DNA from: Roseomonas sp. GC11
GTDB lineage: Bacteria > Pseudomonadota > Alphaproteobacteria > Acetobacterales > Acetobacteraceae
DNA length: 64,000 bases
Assembly: GCF_024437745.1 (NCBI RefSeq)
Contig: NZ_JANFNY010000001.1
Location: 1 to 64,000, forward strand
Reading direction: 5' to 3'
Part shown: in pieces, positions 41,653 through 50,388 of the stretch
How the letters are laid out: every line of letters begins with the position of its first letter
Numbering within the stretch: the stretch's first letter is position 1
Made by a program: the position numbers and the translations under genes
Notes under the pieces: model-generated
The model's input: the letters and a program-made list of their open reading frames with translations, nothing else
Told to the model about the DNA's origin: nothing
The model's database searches: none

Positions 41653-42738
41653 TTATAATCTCAACAAATGATTGTCCCAGGCGCGCCGGGGTCCCGGCAC
41701 GCTGCGCAGCAGCGTGCCATCATGGGCCGCCTCGACCAGCGCGCCCTGCCCGCTGGCCAGCAGGAAGCGCCCCGGCACCGCCGCGGGCGCCAGGCCACAG
41801 ACATCCTCCAGCCGCGCCATGCCCAGCGCCCGGCCCTCCGCCAGATCCCAGAACAGCGCCACACCCCCGCGCGGGCTGGTCGCGGCCAGCACGCGCCCCG
41901 CCGCATCGGTGGCGACGCTGCCGATATAGTTGCGGCAGGCGGCGCGCATCGGCTCCGGCAGATCCAGCGGGCGCAGCGGGCCGGCGCCCTGCTGCACCGC
42001 CAGCAGCGGCACAGGCGCGCGCTCATCGCCCTCATACTGCATGGCCACGGCGGTGCCGCCCGGCACCGGCGCCAGATGCCGGATGGACAGGCGTGACCAT
42101 TCCGGCGCGAAGCGCGCCACCGACAGGCGCCGCCCGTCGCGCGGGTCGAGATGGACCAGGGAAGGGTCCATATGCTCCGGGTCCAGATTGGCGCGCGGCG
42201 CATCCGGGTGGGTCAGGATGCCGCCATTCGCCACCACCAGCGCCGTGCCGTCCGGGGAGAGGCGCAGCTCATGCGGGTCGCGCCCGCCCGTCGCGAATTC
42301 CGCCACCCGGCGGAAATCCCCGGCGGCGTCATAGACGCCGAGCAGCCCCGCCCCGTCCTCGATGCGGGTTTCGCTGGCATAGAGCAGTCGGCCATCGGGC
42401 GAGAACAGGCCATGGCCATTGAAATGGCGGCCCTCTGGCGGGGCGAAGCTGTGCGTCACCGTGCCGCGCGCCAGATCGGCGGCCAGGGCCTCCCAGCCCG
42501 GGCGGCGGCCAAAGACCACCACCCAGGGGCGGGTGGGATGCGCGGCGAAGCCATGGGCGCGCGCCTCCAGCCCGAGGTCGAGCACCACGCGCCCCGTCGC
42601 CGGGGAGAGGGCGCCGGCATGATCCTGGCCCAACGCCGCCTCCCGCCAGGCGCCGAGCAGCAGCCCCTCCTCCTCCGCCCGCGCCGCGAGGGGCCGGCTG
42701 GCGAGCAGCGTGGCCAGGAGGAGTTCGCGCCGCCGCAC
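41653..42738 (-). CDS. DUF1513 protein (periplasmic beta-propeller) of the imelysin cluster
   Basis: 361 residues with a signal peptide (RRRELLLATLLASRPLAARA) and repeated beta-propeller-like segments (HFNGHGLFSPDGRLLYASE, RDPHELRLSPDGTALVVANGG, NYIGSVATDAAGRVLAATSP). DUF1513 genes commonly close imelysin/di-heme clusters linked to iron uptake. The start is taken as GTG 42738, 4 bases after the preceding stop; the frame is open far upstream but overlaps the imelysin gene and is not coding there. Confidence 0.85.
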   Translation of the reverse strand: MRRRELLLATLLASRPLAARAEEEGLLLGAWREAALGQDHAGALSPATGRVVLDLGLEARAHGFAAHPTRPWVVVFGRRPGWEALAADLARGTVTHSFAPPEGRHFNGHGLFSPDGRLLYASETRIEDGAGLLGVYDAAGDFRRVAEFATGGRDPHELRLSPDGTALVVANGGILTHPDAPRANLDPEHMDPSLVHLDPRDGRRLSVARFAPEWSRLSIRHLAPVPGGTAVAMQYEGDERAPVPLLAVQQGAGPLRPLDLPEPMRAACRNYIGSVATDAAGRVLAATSPRGGVALFWDLAEGRALGMARLEDVCGLAPAAVPGRFLLASGQGALVEAAHDGTLLRSVPGPRRAWDNHLLRL

Positions 42739-42742
42739 CGGG

Positions 42743-43882
42743 TCAGTCCCCGTCCAGGGCGTTGAAGCCGAGGGGGATATCCAGCGCCGGCGACATGCGC
42801 TGGGCGAGCAGCGCCTTGAGCGCCGCGGCCTCGCGCTGCACGGCCTGGATGGGTTCGCGCCGGGCGGGGTCGGAGAGGGCGGCCTCCAGCGGCAGGGGCA
42901 GCGCCGCCGCGCTGGCCGCCAGCTGGGCGAAGGCGCGGCCGAGCAGGCCGGCCAGCGCCTCCTCCCCGCCCGCCCGCAGCGCGGGGGCGAAGGCGGTGTC
43001 GAAGAGCGCGCGGGCGGTGGCGAGGTTGGCCTGGATCGCCGGGCCGGAGAGGCTGCTGCGCCAGCATTCCAGCCCCTGCGGCCGGGCGGCTGCGGCGGAA
43101 CCGCCGAGGGCGCGGCCCAGCTTGCGGTCCGCCACCGCCTCGATGGCGGCATACAGAAACTTGAAGAGTTCCAGCGTCGCCTCGCGCGGGGTGGCGTAGG
43201 GGGCGCGCGGCTCGGCCAGGGCGGCGGCGAAGGGGTGCTCCCCGCCCGTCCAGCCGGCCAGGATGGCGCGGGCGAGTTCCGCCAGATTGGCGCCGATGGC
43301 GCGCAGCAGGGCGAGGCGATAGGCGGCCTCGGCATCACCGGCGCGCAGCCGCGCCACCGCCTCATCCCCGTAAAGCAGGCGCTCGGCGGCGGGCAGGCCC
43401 TGGGTGGTGACCTGCCCCAGGCTGTTGGGGCGCGCCTCCAGCGCCGCCGGGTCGCGCGCGGCAATGGCGGTGGCGAGGTCGCGCCCGATGGCATTGCGCG
43501 GGTCGGGCCAGAACTGGATGCGCTCATGCCGGCTGAACAGCGCCACCGGCCCGGCACGCAGCGGCTGGATGGCCTGCCAGGCGAGCATCGCGGCACGGAA
43601 GGCGGCGCGCGCGGCGGCCAGGGCGGCCTCCTCCCGCGCGGTGCGGGACAGCTCGTCCAGCCGCGCCGCCAGGGCCAGGGTGGCCTCGGTGAAGCGGGAC
43701 TGGGCGGGGAGCAGCACCGCCTCGACCGCCGTGCGATTGAGGGCGCGGCAGGCGGCATCATCCGGCACGGCGCGGGCGGGGCCGGCCCGCAGCAGCAGGG
43801 GGAGGCCCAAGGGGAGGCCCAAGGGGAGGCCCAAGGGGAGGCTGAGCGTGGCGCGGCCGACGGCGCGGCGGGACAGCGGCAT
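42743..43882 (-). CDS. Imelysin-family (peptidase M75-like) protein, second of the cluster
   Basis: 379 residues with a signal peptide containing a GLPLGLPLGLPL repeat and cleavage near ARA, followed by the all-helical imelysin domain: LLPAQSRFTEATLALAARLD, AMLAWQAIQPLRAGPVALFS, IQFWPDPRNAIGRDL, GLPAAERLLYGDEA. The GxHxxE motif of the first imelysin is replaced here by LPAAERLLYG (A in place of H), so it is a divergent family member. It overlaps the di-heme gene upstream (TGATG) and precedes DUF1513. Confidence 0.88.
   Translation of the reverse strand: MPLSRRAVGRATLSLPLGLPLGLPLGLPLLLRAGPARAVPDDAACRALNRTAVEAVLLPAQSRFTEATLALAARLDELSRTAREEAALAAARAAFRAAMLAWQAIQPLRAGPVALFSRHERIQFWPDPRNAIGRDLATAIAARDPAALEARPNSLGQVTTQGLPAAERLLYGDEAVARLRAGDAEAAYRLALLRAIGANLAELARAILAGWTGGEHPFAAALAEPRAPYATPREATLELFKFLYAAIEAVADRKLGRALGGSAAAARPQGLECWRSSLSGPAIQANLATARALFDTAFAPALRAGGEEALAGLLGRAFAQLAASAAALPLPLEAALSDPARREPIQAVQREAAALKALLAQRMSPALDIPLGFNALDGD
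43799..43842 (-). repeat. 12-bp tandem repeat in the imelysin signal peptide
   Basis: Three exact copies and a partial fourth of GGGGAGGCCCAA (plus strand), each coding four residues (LGLP) of the hydrophobic core of the signal peptide. Confidence 0.85.
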
Positions 43883-45258
43883 CAGAGTGAATCCAGGAAG
43901 GCCAGCAGGGCCGCGCGGTCGGCGGCGGGGAGGGCCCGCACCCGCTCGCGGGCGGGGAGGGCCTCGCCACCATGCCACAGGATGGCCTCCAGCACAGAGC
44001 GGGCCCGGCCATCATGCAGCAGCCCCGGCGGGCCGGACACCGCCGCCACCCGCCCCAGGCCCCAGAGCGGCGGTGTGCGCCAGTCCCGCCCGCCGGCCTC
44101 GCCTTCCGGGCGGTGGTCGGCCAGGGCCTCGCCCATGTCGTGCAGCAGCAGGTCGGTATAGGGAGCGATGGCGCGGCCATCGGGCAGCGGCAGGCGCGGG
44201 CGGTGGCAGGCGCCGCAGCCGAGGCTGGCGAACAGCTTCTCCCCCCGCGCCACCTCCCGCCCGACCCCTGGCGCCACCCCTGGCCCTGGCGCCGGCGGGC
44301 GCGGCGGCACGGCCAGATGGCGGGTGAACAGGGTGAGCAGGGCGAAGAGGCGCGGTTCCACCTCGCTCTCCTCCGCCGAGGCCGGGCCGTGGGGGGTGAG
44401 GCCGTGGGGGGCGGCGCGGCATTCCGGCTGGGCCGCGGTGCAATCGCCCCAGGGGGCGGGGCGCAGCGGGGTGGAGAGGCCGAGATCGGCCGAGAAGGCG
44501 GCGGCGTTCTGGTCGGCCAGGGTGGCCTCGCCGGCCTTCCAGCCGAAGCGGCCGGGCAGGACGCGCCCTTCCGCCTGGCTCCAGACACGGTTGAGGCGGC
44601 CACGGATGCCATCGCCATCGCGGTCCGTGGGGTCGGCGAGGGCGAGGAGGGCGGCCTCGGGCACCTGTTCCAGCAGGCCGAGGCCGATCAGCGCGGGGGC
44701 CATGCGCAGGGAGAGCCTGCGCCCCGGCGCGGCGGGGCCTTCCAGCCGGGGTTCCGGCCGGCGCAGCGGGATGCGGGTGCCATCCGCGAGGGTTTTTTCT
44801 TCCGTGTGCCAGCGCAGTCGGACGCGCCCTTCCCCGCGCAGCCCGGCCGTGGCGAGGGGCTGGAGCTGCGTGCCGAGAGACGGATCCGGGATGGTGCTGG
44901 CGCGGTGGGTCTCCAGCAGCGCCTGTTGTTCCGGTGTGGCGGGCGGCACGGAGAGGCGGAGGATGAGGGCGGCGGGCGGTTCCTCTCCCTCCGGCCGGGG
45001 GCCGCGCCCGGCGCGGGGATGGCAGCTCTGGCAGGAGCGGGCGTTATAGAGCGGCCCCAGCCCGTCGGCGTGGCGGGTGGAACTGGGCGCCTCCACCCAG
45101 AGGCGGCGGAAGACGCTTTCCCCGAGGCGGAATTCCAGCCCGAGCGGTGCGTCCGGCTGGCGGAAGGCGTCGCGCGGTGCCTGCGCCGCCGCTGGCAGGG
45201 CGAGGCAGGCCAGCAGCAGCCCCCATACGGAAGGCGGGGTCCGGGGTGGCCCTGCCAC
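43882..45258 (-). CDS. Di-heme oxidoreductase (putative peroxidase) of the imelysin cluster
   Basis: About 458 residues with two heme c motifs, CQSCH near residue 65 and CGACH in the C-terminal third, the DUF1111-type di-heme fold (WVEAPSSTRHADGLGPLYNARSCQSCHPRAG, ADPTDRDGDGIRGRLNRVW, FGWKAGEATLADQNAAAFSADLG) and PYTDLLLHDMGEALAD. A signal-like segment LLLACLALPAAAQA lies near the N-terminus. No ATG exists there in frame; the nearest start is GTG 45258, inside a family A repeat. It is translationally coupled to the downstream imelysin gene. Confidence 0.82.
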   Translation of the reverse strand: MAGPPRTPPSVWGLLLACLALPAAAQAPRDAFRQPDAPLGLEFRLGESVFRRLWVEAPSSTRHADGLGPLYNARSCQSCHPRAGRGPRPEGEEPPAALILRLSVPPATPEQQALLETHRASTIPDPSLGTQLQPLATAGLRGEGRVRLRWHTEEKTLADGTRIPLRRPEPRLEGPAAPGRRLSLRMAPALIGLGLLEQVPEAALLALADPTDRDGDGIRGRLNRVWSQAEGRVLPGRFGWKAGEATLADQNAAAFSADLGLSTPLRPAPWGDCTAAQPECRAAPHGLTPHGPASAEESEVEPRLFALLTLFTRHLAVPPRPPAPGPGVAPGVGREVARGEKLFASLGCGACHRPRLPLPDGRAIAPYTDLLLHDMGEALADHRPEGEAGGRDWRTPPLWGLGRVAAVSGPPGLLHDGRARSVLEAILWHGGEALPARERVRALPAADRAALLAFLDSL

Positions 45259-45413
45259 CCCGGCGGAGGGGTCTGGGGAGGGCGGAGCCCTCCCCAGAGT
45301 GATAGGGTCGTTTGGGGAGGGTGGAGCCCTCCCCAGAGTGATGGGTTCGTCTGGGGAGGACGGAGCCCTCCCCAGAGTGATGGAGTCGTCTGGGGAGGCG
45401 GAGCCTCCCCGGA

Positions 45414-45416
<3 letters not shown>
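45232..45416. repeat. Family A GC palindrome cluster, copy 6
   Basis: GGCGGGGTCCGGGGTGGCCC-TGCCACCCCGGCGGAGG leads into an array of GGGGAGG-GCGGAG-CCCTCCCC modules. It bridges the 3' end of the first imelysin gene (stop at 45414-45416) and the 5' end of the di-heme gene. Confidence 0.8.
45272..45415. repeat. 39-bp tandem repeat array within family A copy 6
   Basis: Units begin with TCTGGGGAG or TTTGGGGAG at 45272, 45311, 45350 and 45389, exactly 39 bases apart: three complete units and a partial fourth. Each holds a GGAGGG...CCCTCC hairpin and CAGAGTGATnGnnTCG. As 39 is a multiple of 3, the minus strand stays open and would encode SPDDSITLGRAPS-like units. Confidence 0.85.
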
Positions 45417-46703
<1,287 letters not shown>

Positions 46704-46737
46704 GGCGTGTCTCCGGTCTTTAGGTGCGGCGGGGGTA

Positions 46738-46760
46738 TTGCAAGCCACTCTCATTTGCAA
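46738..46760. promoter_or_regulatory. Fur-box-like site 1 (imelysin promoter)
   Basis: TTGCAA, 11 bases, TTTGCAA in a dyad; on the minus strand the core reads GCAAATGAGAGTGGCTTGC, close to the alphaproteobacterial Fur pattern GCAAATGAGAnTnATTnGC. It also covers a minus-strand CTTGCA-N17-ATACCC that could be the imelysin promoter. Confidence 0.6.
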
Positions 46761-46776
46761 GATAGCTGCGCAGGGC

Positions 46777-46806
46777 ATTGACCCGTTACAGCCCGTCACA
46801 TAGAAG
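46777..46806 (+). promoter_or_regulatory. Predicted promoter of the siderophore receptor gene
   Basis: ATTGAC, 17 bases, ATAGAA. The predicted start near 46812 falls inside Fur-box-like site 2. Confidence 0.45.
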
Positions 46807-46808
46807 CT

Positions 46809-46828
46809 GCGAAGCATTCTCATTCTCA
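46809..46828. promoter_or_regulatory. Fur-box-like site 2 (receptor start region)
   Basis: On the minus strand GAGAATGAGAATGCTTCGC contains two overlapping GAGAAT units in the classical Fur arrangement. It ends 9 bases before the receptor ATG, where bound Fur would block both polymerase and ribosome access. Confidence 0.55.
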
Positions 46829-46837
46829 GGAAGCAGC

Positions 46838-49057
46838 ATGAACAGGCAGAGCGGAAAGCAGGCAGCCGGGCAGGCCGCGTGGGTGGCGGGTCTGGCGCTT
46901 GGCCTGCCGGGCGCGGCCCTGGCGCAGGGCGCGGCCACTCCGGCGGCGAATGACGCGGTTTCCCTTCCCTCCGTGGACGTGCAGGGCGCGGCGCCGGCGA
47001 ACACGCTCCAGCGCGAGGTGCCGATCGGCCGCCTGCCGGGCACGGTGCAGGACACGCCGCAGCTCATCAACGTCGTCCCGCGCGAGGTGATGGAGCAGCA
47101 GAACGTCACCACGCTGGACCAGGCGCTGCGCAACGTGCCGGGCATCACCTCGTCGATCGGCGAGGGCAATGGCGGCGTCAATGGCGACCAGTTCCGCATC
47201 CGCGGCTTCGCCGCGCAGAACGACATCTACATCGACGGTCTGCGCGACTTCGGCGCCTATACGCGCGATGCCTTCACCTATGAGGATGTCTCGGTCATCA
47301 AGGGCCCGTCCGGCTTCGCGCTGGGCACGGGCGCGGTGGGCGGCGGCATCGCCGTGGGCACGCGGGTGCCGCACCTGGGCAACAGCTACTCGGCCACGGC
47401 GACGGGCGGCATGGGCCCCTATGCGCGCGGCACGATCGACCTGAACCAGCAGATCGGCGAGACCAGCGCGCTGCGGCTCAACATCATGGGCCAGTCGAGC
47501 AGCGTGGTGGACCGCGACAATGTGGACAGCCGCCGCTTCGGCATCGCGCCCTCGCTCGGCCTCGGCCTCGGCACCGACACGACGCTGATTCTGCATTACC
47601 AGCACTACCAGTACAACAACACGACCGATGCGGGCATTCCGGTGATCACCAAGCCGGGCACCACGATCGGCCGCCCGGCCACCGAGTATGGCCTGCCGCG
47701 CTCCACCTGGTACGGCACGGACAGCGACCGCGACAAGGTGACGGTGGATACCTTCACCGCCAACCTGACGCACAAGGCCAATGACTGGCTGACGCTGCAG
47801 AACGATACGCGCCTCAGCTTCATCGAGCGCGACTTCGCCTATTCCATCGCGTCCTGCCCCAGCACCACCGCCAATCCCTGCCTGACCAACTTCTTCGCCG
47901 GCCGTCCGGCGCTGGTTGCGCTCAGCGGCGCGGGCAACCCCTACCACCAGGACACCTGGGCGCTGCAGAACGTGGCCTCGGCCACCGCGCGCTTCACGCT
48001 GGGCGGGCTGAAGAACGAGCTGATCGCGGGCATCGACCTCTCGCACGAGAACGTCCAGCGCACCGGCTACAACTACGCCAACACCCGCGCCACCGCCTCG
48101 ATCTATGGCGGCGATGGCGACCTGTGGATGGACCGTGGCAGCGTCAACAACACGCGCGAGACCACGATCAACACCTATGCCGCCTTCCTCAACGAGCGGC
48201 TGTGGCTGACGCCGGAACTCTCCATCCTCGCCGGCGCGCGCATCAGCCGCTACGAGGTCGAGTATGACGCGCTGACGCTGAGCACCAATGCGCGCACCAG
48301 CCTGAGCCCGGAGAGCACGCGGGTCGATCCGCGCGCCTCGATCATCTGGCAGCCGCGTCCGAACCAGACTTTCTACGCCACCTACTCGACCTCGACGACG
48401 CCGCCCGGCTCGCTCTACACGACGCAGCCCAGCACGGCCTCGGCGACCACGGCCAATCTCGACCCGGAGCGCAACACGCTATATGAGATCGGCGCCAAGG
48501 TTGGCCTGTTCGGCGACCGGCTCGGCCTCTATGGCGCGCTGTACCGCATCGACAAGTCGAACGCGACGGAGACGGACGCCACCACCGGCACCGTCACCCA
48601 GACCGCGGACGAGCAGCGGAACCAGGGCTTCGAGGTTGGCCTGACCGGCCAGATCCTGGCGAACTGGACGATCAACGCCAGCTATACGGCGATGGACAGC
48701 GAGACCCGCAAGTCCACCACCGCCGCCAATGTCGGCAAGCGCGTCCAGTATGTGCCGGAACAGGCGGCCTCGATGTGGACGACCTATGACATCAACAAGG
48801 GCGAGCCGCTGAACCTCTCGCTCGGCGGTGGCGTGACGTGGCGCAGCCAGGTCTACCTGAATGCCGCCAACACCGCCGAGGCGCCGTCCAACCTTTCCTT
48901 CGACGCCATGGTCTCGCACCGCATCAACGACCATCTGCGCGTGCAGGTGAATGGCTACAACCTCGGCAACGCGCTGAACTATGACGCGCTGTTCGGCTCC
49001 CGCGTGGTGCCGGCCGCCGGGCGCACCGTGCTGTTCACCCTGGCCGCCGACTTCTGA
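46838..49057 (+). CDS. TonB-dependent siderophore receptor (Fiu/PiuA-like)
   Basis: Outer-membrane receptor of 739 residues. It has a signal peptide (about 1-29, GLALGLPGAALA), a plug domain (PQLINVVPREVMEQQNVTTL, RNVPGITSSIGEGNGG, FRIRGFAAQNDIYIDGLRD, YEDVSVIKGPSG) and a 22-strand barrel with final Phe (FTLAADF). Its pairing with piuC and the plug sequence suggest a catecholate-type receptor such as Fiu or PiuA. AGGAAG lies upstream of the ATG. Iron regulation by Fur is inferred from the sites upstream. Confidence 0.92.
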   Translation: MNRQSGKQAAGQAAWVAGLALGLPGAALAQGAATPAANDAVSLPSVDVQGAAPANTLQREVPIGRLPGTVQDTPQLINVVPREVMEQQNVTTLDQALRNVPGITSSIGEGNGGVNGDQFRIRGFAAQNDIYIDGLRDFGAYTRDAFTYEDVSVIKGPSGFALGTGAVGGGIAVGTRVPHLGNSYSATATGGMGPYARGTIDLNQQIGETSALRLNIMGQSSSVVDRDNVDSRRFGIAPSLGLGLGTDTTLILHYQHYQYNNTTDAGIPVITKPGTTIGRPATEYGLPRSTWYGTDSDRDKVTVDTFTANLTHKANDWLTLQNDTRLSFIERDFAYSIASCPSTTANPCLTNFFAGRPALVALSGAGNPYHQDTWALQNVASATARFTLGGLKNELIAGIDLSHENVQRTGYNYANTRATASIYGGDGDLWMDRGSVNNTRETTINTYAAFLNERLWLTPELSILAGARISRYEVEYDALTLSTNARTSLSPESTRVDPRASIIWQPRPNQTFYATYSTSTTPPGSLYTTQPSTASATTANLDPERNTLYEIGAKVGLFGDRLGLYGALYRIDKSNATETDATTGTVTQTADEQRNQGFEVGLTGQILANWTINASYTAMDSETRKSTTAANVGKRVQYVPEQAASMWTTYDINKGEPLNLSLGGGVTWRSQVYLNAANTAEAPSNLSFDAMVSHRINDHLRVQVNGYNLGNALNYDALFGSRVVPAAGRTVLFTLAADF

Positions 49058-49140
49058 GCCCGGCACAGGCCGGATGCTGACCGGGGGGAGGCCGCGCGCG
49101 GCCTCCCCTTTCCTGTTTTCTCCTCCCGAGCGAGCCCGCC

Positions 49141-49824
49141 ATGCTGGTGCACCTCCCCCAGGTTCTGACGCCCGATGAAGTCCTCCATTGCCGCCGCGTG
49201 CTGGAGGCCGCCGAATGGGTGGATGGCCGCGTCACCGCTGGCGAGCAGGCGCAGCAGGCCAAGCGCAATCTCCAGGTGCCCGAGGGCTCGCCCCAGGCGC
49301 GGGAGCTGGGCGAGCTGGTGCTGCGCGCGCTCGGGCGCAACCCGCTCTTCACCAGCGCGGCGCTGCCGCTGCGGGTCTATCCGCCCATGTTCAACCGCTA
49401 TGACGTGGGCATGACCTTCCAGGCGCATGTGGACAGCGCGCTGCGTTTCGTCCCCGGCACGGGGGTGCGGCTGCGGACGGATGTGTCCTCCACCCTCTTC
49501 CTCAGCGCGCCGGAGGAGTATGAGGGCGGTGAGCTGGTGATCGAGGACACCTATGGCACGCAGCGGGTGAAGCTGCCGGCCGGCGATATGGTGCTCTACC
49601 CCGCCACCAGCCTGCACCGGGTGGAGCCGGTGACGCGCGGCAGCCGCTGGGCCTCGTTCTTCTGGACGCAGTCCCTGGTGAAGGAGGACAGCCAGCGCCG
49701 CCTGCTGCATGAGATGGACAAGTCCATCATGCAGCTCCGTGCCGCGCTGCCGGACGACCATCCGGGTGTCCTGGGCGTCACCGCCGCCTACCACAACCTG
49801 CTGCGCCAGTGGGTCGAGATGTAA
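49141..49824 (+). CDS. piuC: Fe(II)/2-oxoglutarate dioxygenase PiuC (PKHD-type hydroxylase)
   Basis: 227-residue cytosolic hydroxylase of the YbiX/PiuC family. The iron ligands are in [11 protein letters not shown] (HxD) and [15 protein letters not shown] (distal His, and Arg for 2-oxoglutarate). [18 protein letters not shown] and [11 protein letters not shown] are family signatures. As with E. coli fiu-ybiX, it directly follows a siderophore receptor, 83 bases apart. The substrate is unknown. Confidence 0.93.
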   Translation: MLVHLPQVLTPDEVLHCRRVLEAAEWVDGRVTAGEQAQQAKRNLQVPEGSPQARELGELVLRALGRNPLFTSAALPLRVYPPMFNRYDVGMTFQAHVDSALRFVPGTGVRLRTDVSSTLFLSAPEEYEGGELVIEDTYGTQRVKLPAGDMVLYPATSLHRVEPVTRGSRWASFFWTQSLVKEDSQRRLLHEMDKSIMQLRAALPDDHPGVLGVTAAYHNLLRQWVEM

Positions 49825-49852
49825 CGCCCGGACCCTTCGAGCCCCTTTCCAG

Positions 49853-49888
49853 AAAAAAGTTTTTTGGTTCTTTTTTTCAAAAAAGAAC
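49853..49888. repeat. Family C A/T palindrome, copy 4
   Basis: AAAAAAGTTTTTTG followed by GTTCTTTTTTT-CAAAAAAGAAC, placed between convergent piuC and the FlgC-like gene, where it can act as terminator in both directions. Confidence 0.7.
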
Positions 49889-49902
49889 AAAGACCCTGAC
49901 GC

Positions 49903-50256
49903 TTACTGCCCGAGGCTGCGCAGCAGGCGCTGCCCCATGATGTCCACCGCGTTCAGCACGGACATATTGGCCTCATAGGCCCGCTGCGCCTGGACCAGGG
50001 CGATCTGGTGATAGGCGACATCGAAATCCGGCGGGCCGCTGCTTTCGTGCTGCGGCTCGGCGGTGGAGGGGCGCTGTGGCGCGTCCCCGTAATCATCCGG
50101 CGGCGGGCCGGTGACCACCTTCACCTGGGTGCTGGTGCTCTCCCGGACCACCGCGCTGGCGGTATCGGTGAGCAATTCCTCCGCCTGTCGCAGGCCGGAG
50201 AGGGCGTCTTGCGTGGCGGCCGTCAGGCCGCCGGGTTGGATCGCTGTGAGAGACAT
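49903..50256 (-). CDS. Orphan flagellar basal-body rod-like protein (FlgC C-terminal domain)
   Basis: 117 residues. The N-terminal half (IQPGGLTAATQDALSGLRQA, LLTDTASAVVRES) resembles the rod-protein N-terminal helix, the middle is Pro-rich, and the C-terminus (FDVAYHQIALVQAQRAYEAN followed by MSVLNAVDIMGQRLLRSLG) is the flagellar rod C-terminal helix seen in FlgC and FlgG. No other flagellar gene is nearby. It could be a small rod-derived secreted protein or a remnant. A hairpin sits 2 bases before the ATG. Confidence 0.75.
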   Translation of the reverse strand: MSLTAIQPGGLTAATQDALSGLRQAEELLTDTASAVVRESTSTQVKVVTGPPPDDYGDAPQRPSTAEPQHESSGPPDFDVAYHQIALVQAQRAYEANMSVLNAVDIMGQRLLRSLGQ

Positions 50257-50258
50257 GT

Positions 50259-50273
50259 TCCCATTTAATGGGA
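50259..50273 (-). promoter_or_regulatory. Palindrome next to the FlgC-like start codon
   Basis: TCCCATT-T-AATGGGA is a 15-base inverted repeat ending 2 bases from the ATG. On the mRNA it would form a 6-7 bp hairpin holding the only Shine-Dalgarno-like bases (GGGA). Confidence 0.45.
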
Positions 50274-50388
50274 CATTTCTTTACGCCCGGTGAAGGACGT
50301 GCCGCCGCCCCTCGACAAGCCGCCCCCCCGGACGCAGGCTCTGCCCCGCCTGCCCCTGGCCCCCCGCCATGGGCCCCGGAGACACCCC

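Noticed and set aside
42739-43761. Upstream extension of the DUF1513 gene
   Set aside because: The open frame continues for 341 codons but overlaps the second imelysin gene out of frame and is Arg/Pro/Ser-rich; the GTG at 42738 gives a normal signal peptide and operon spacing.
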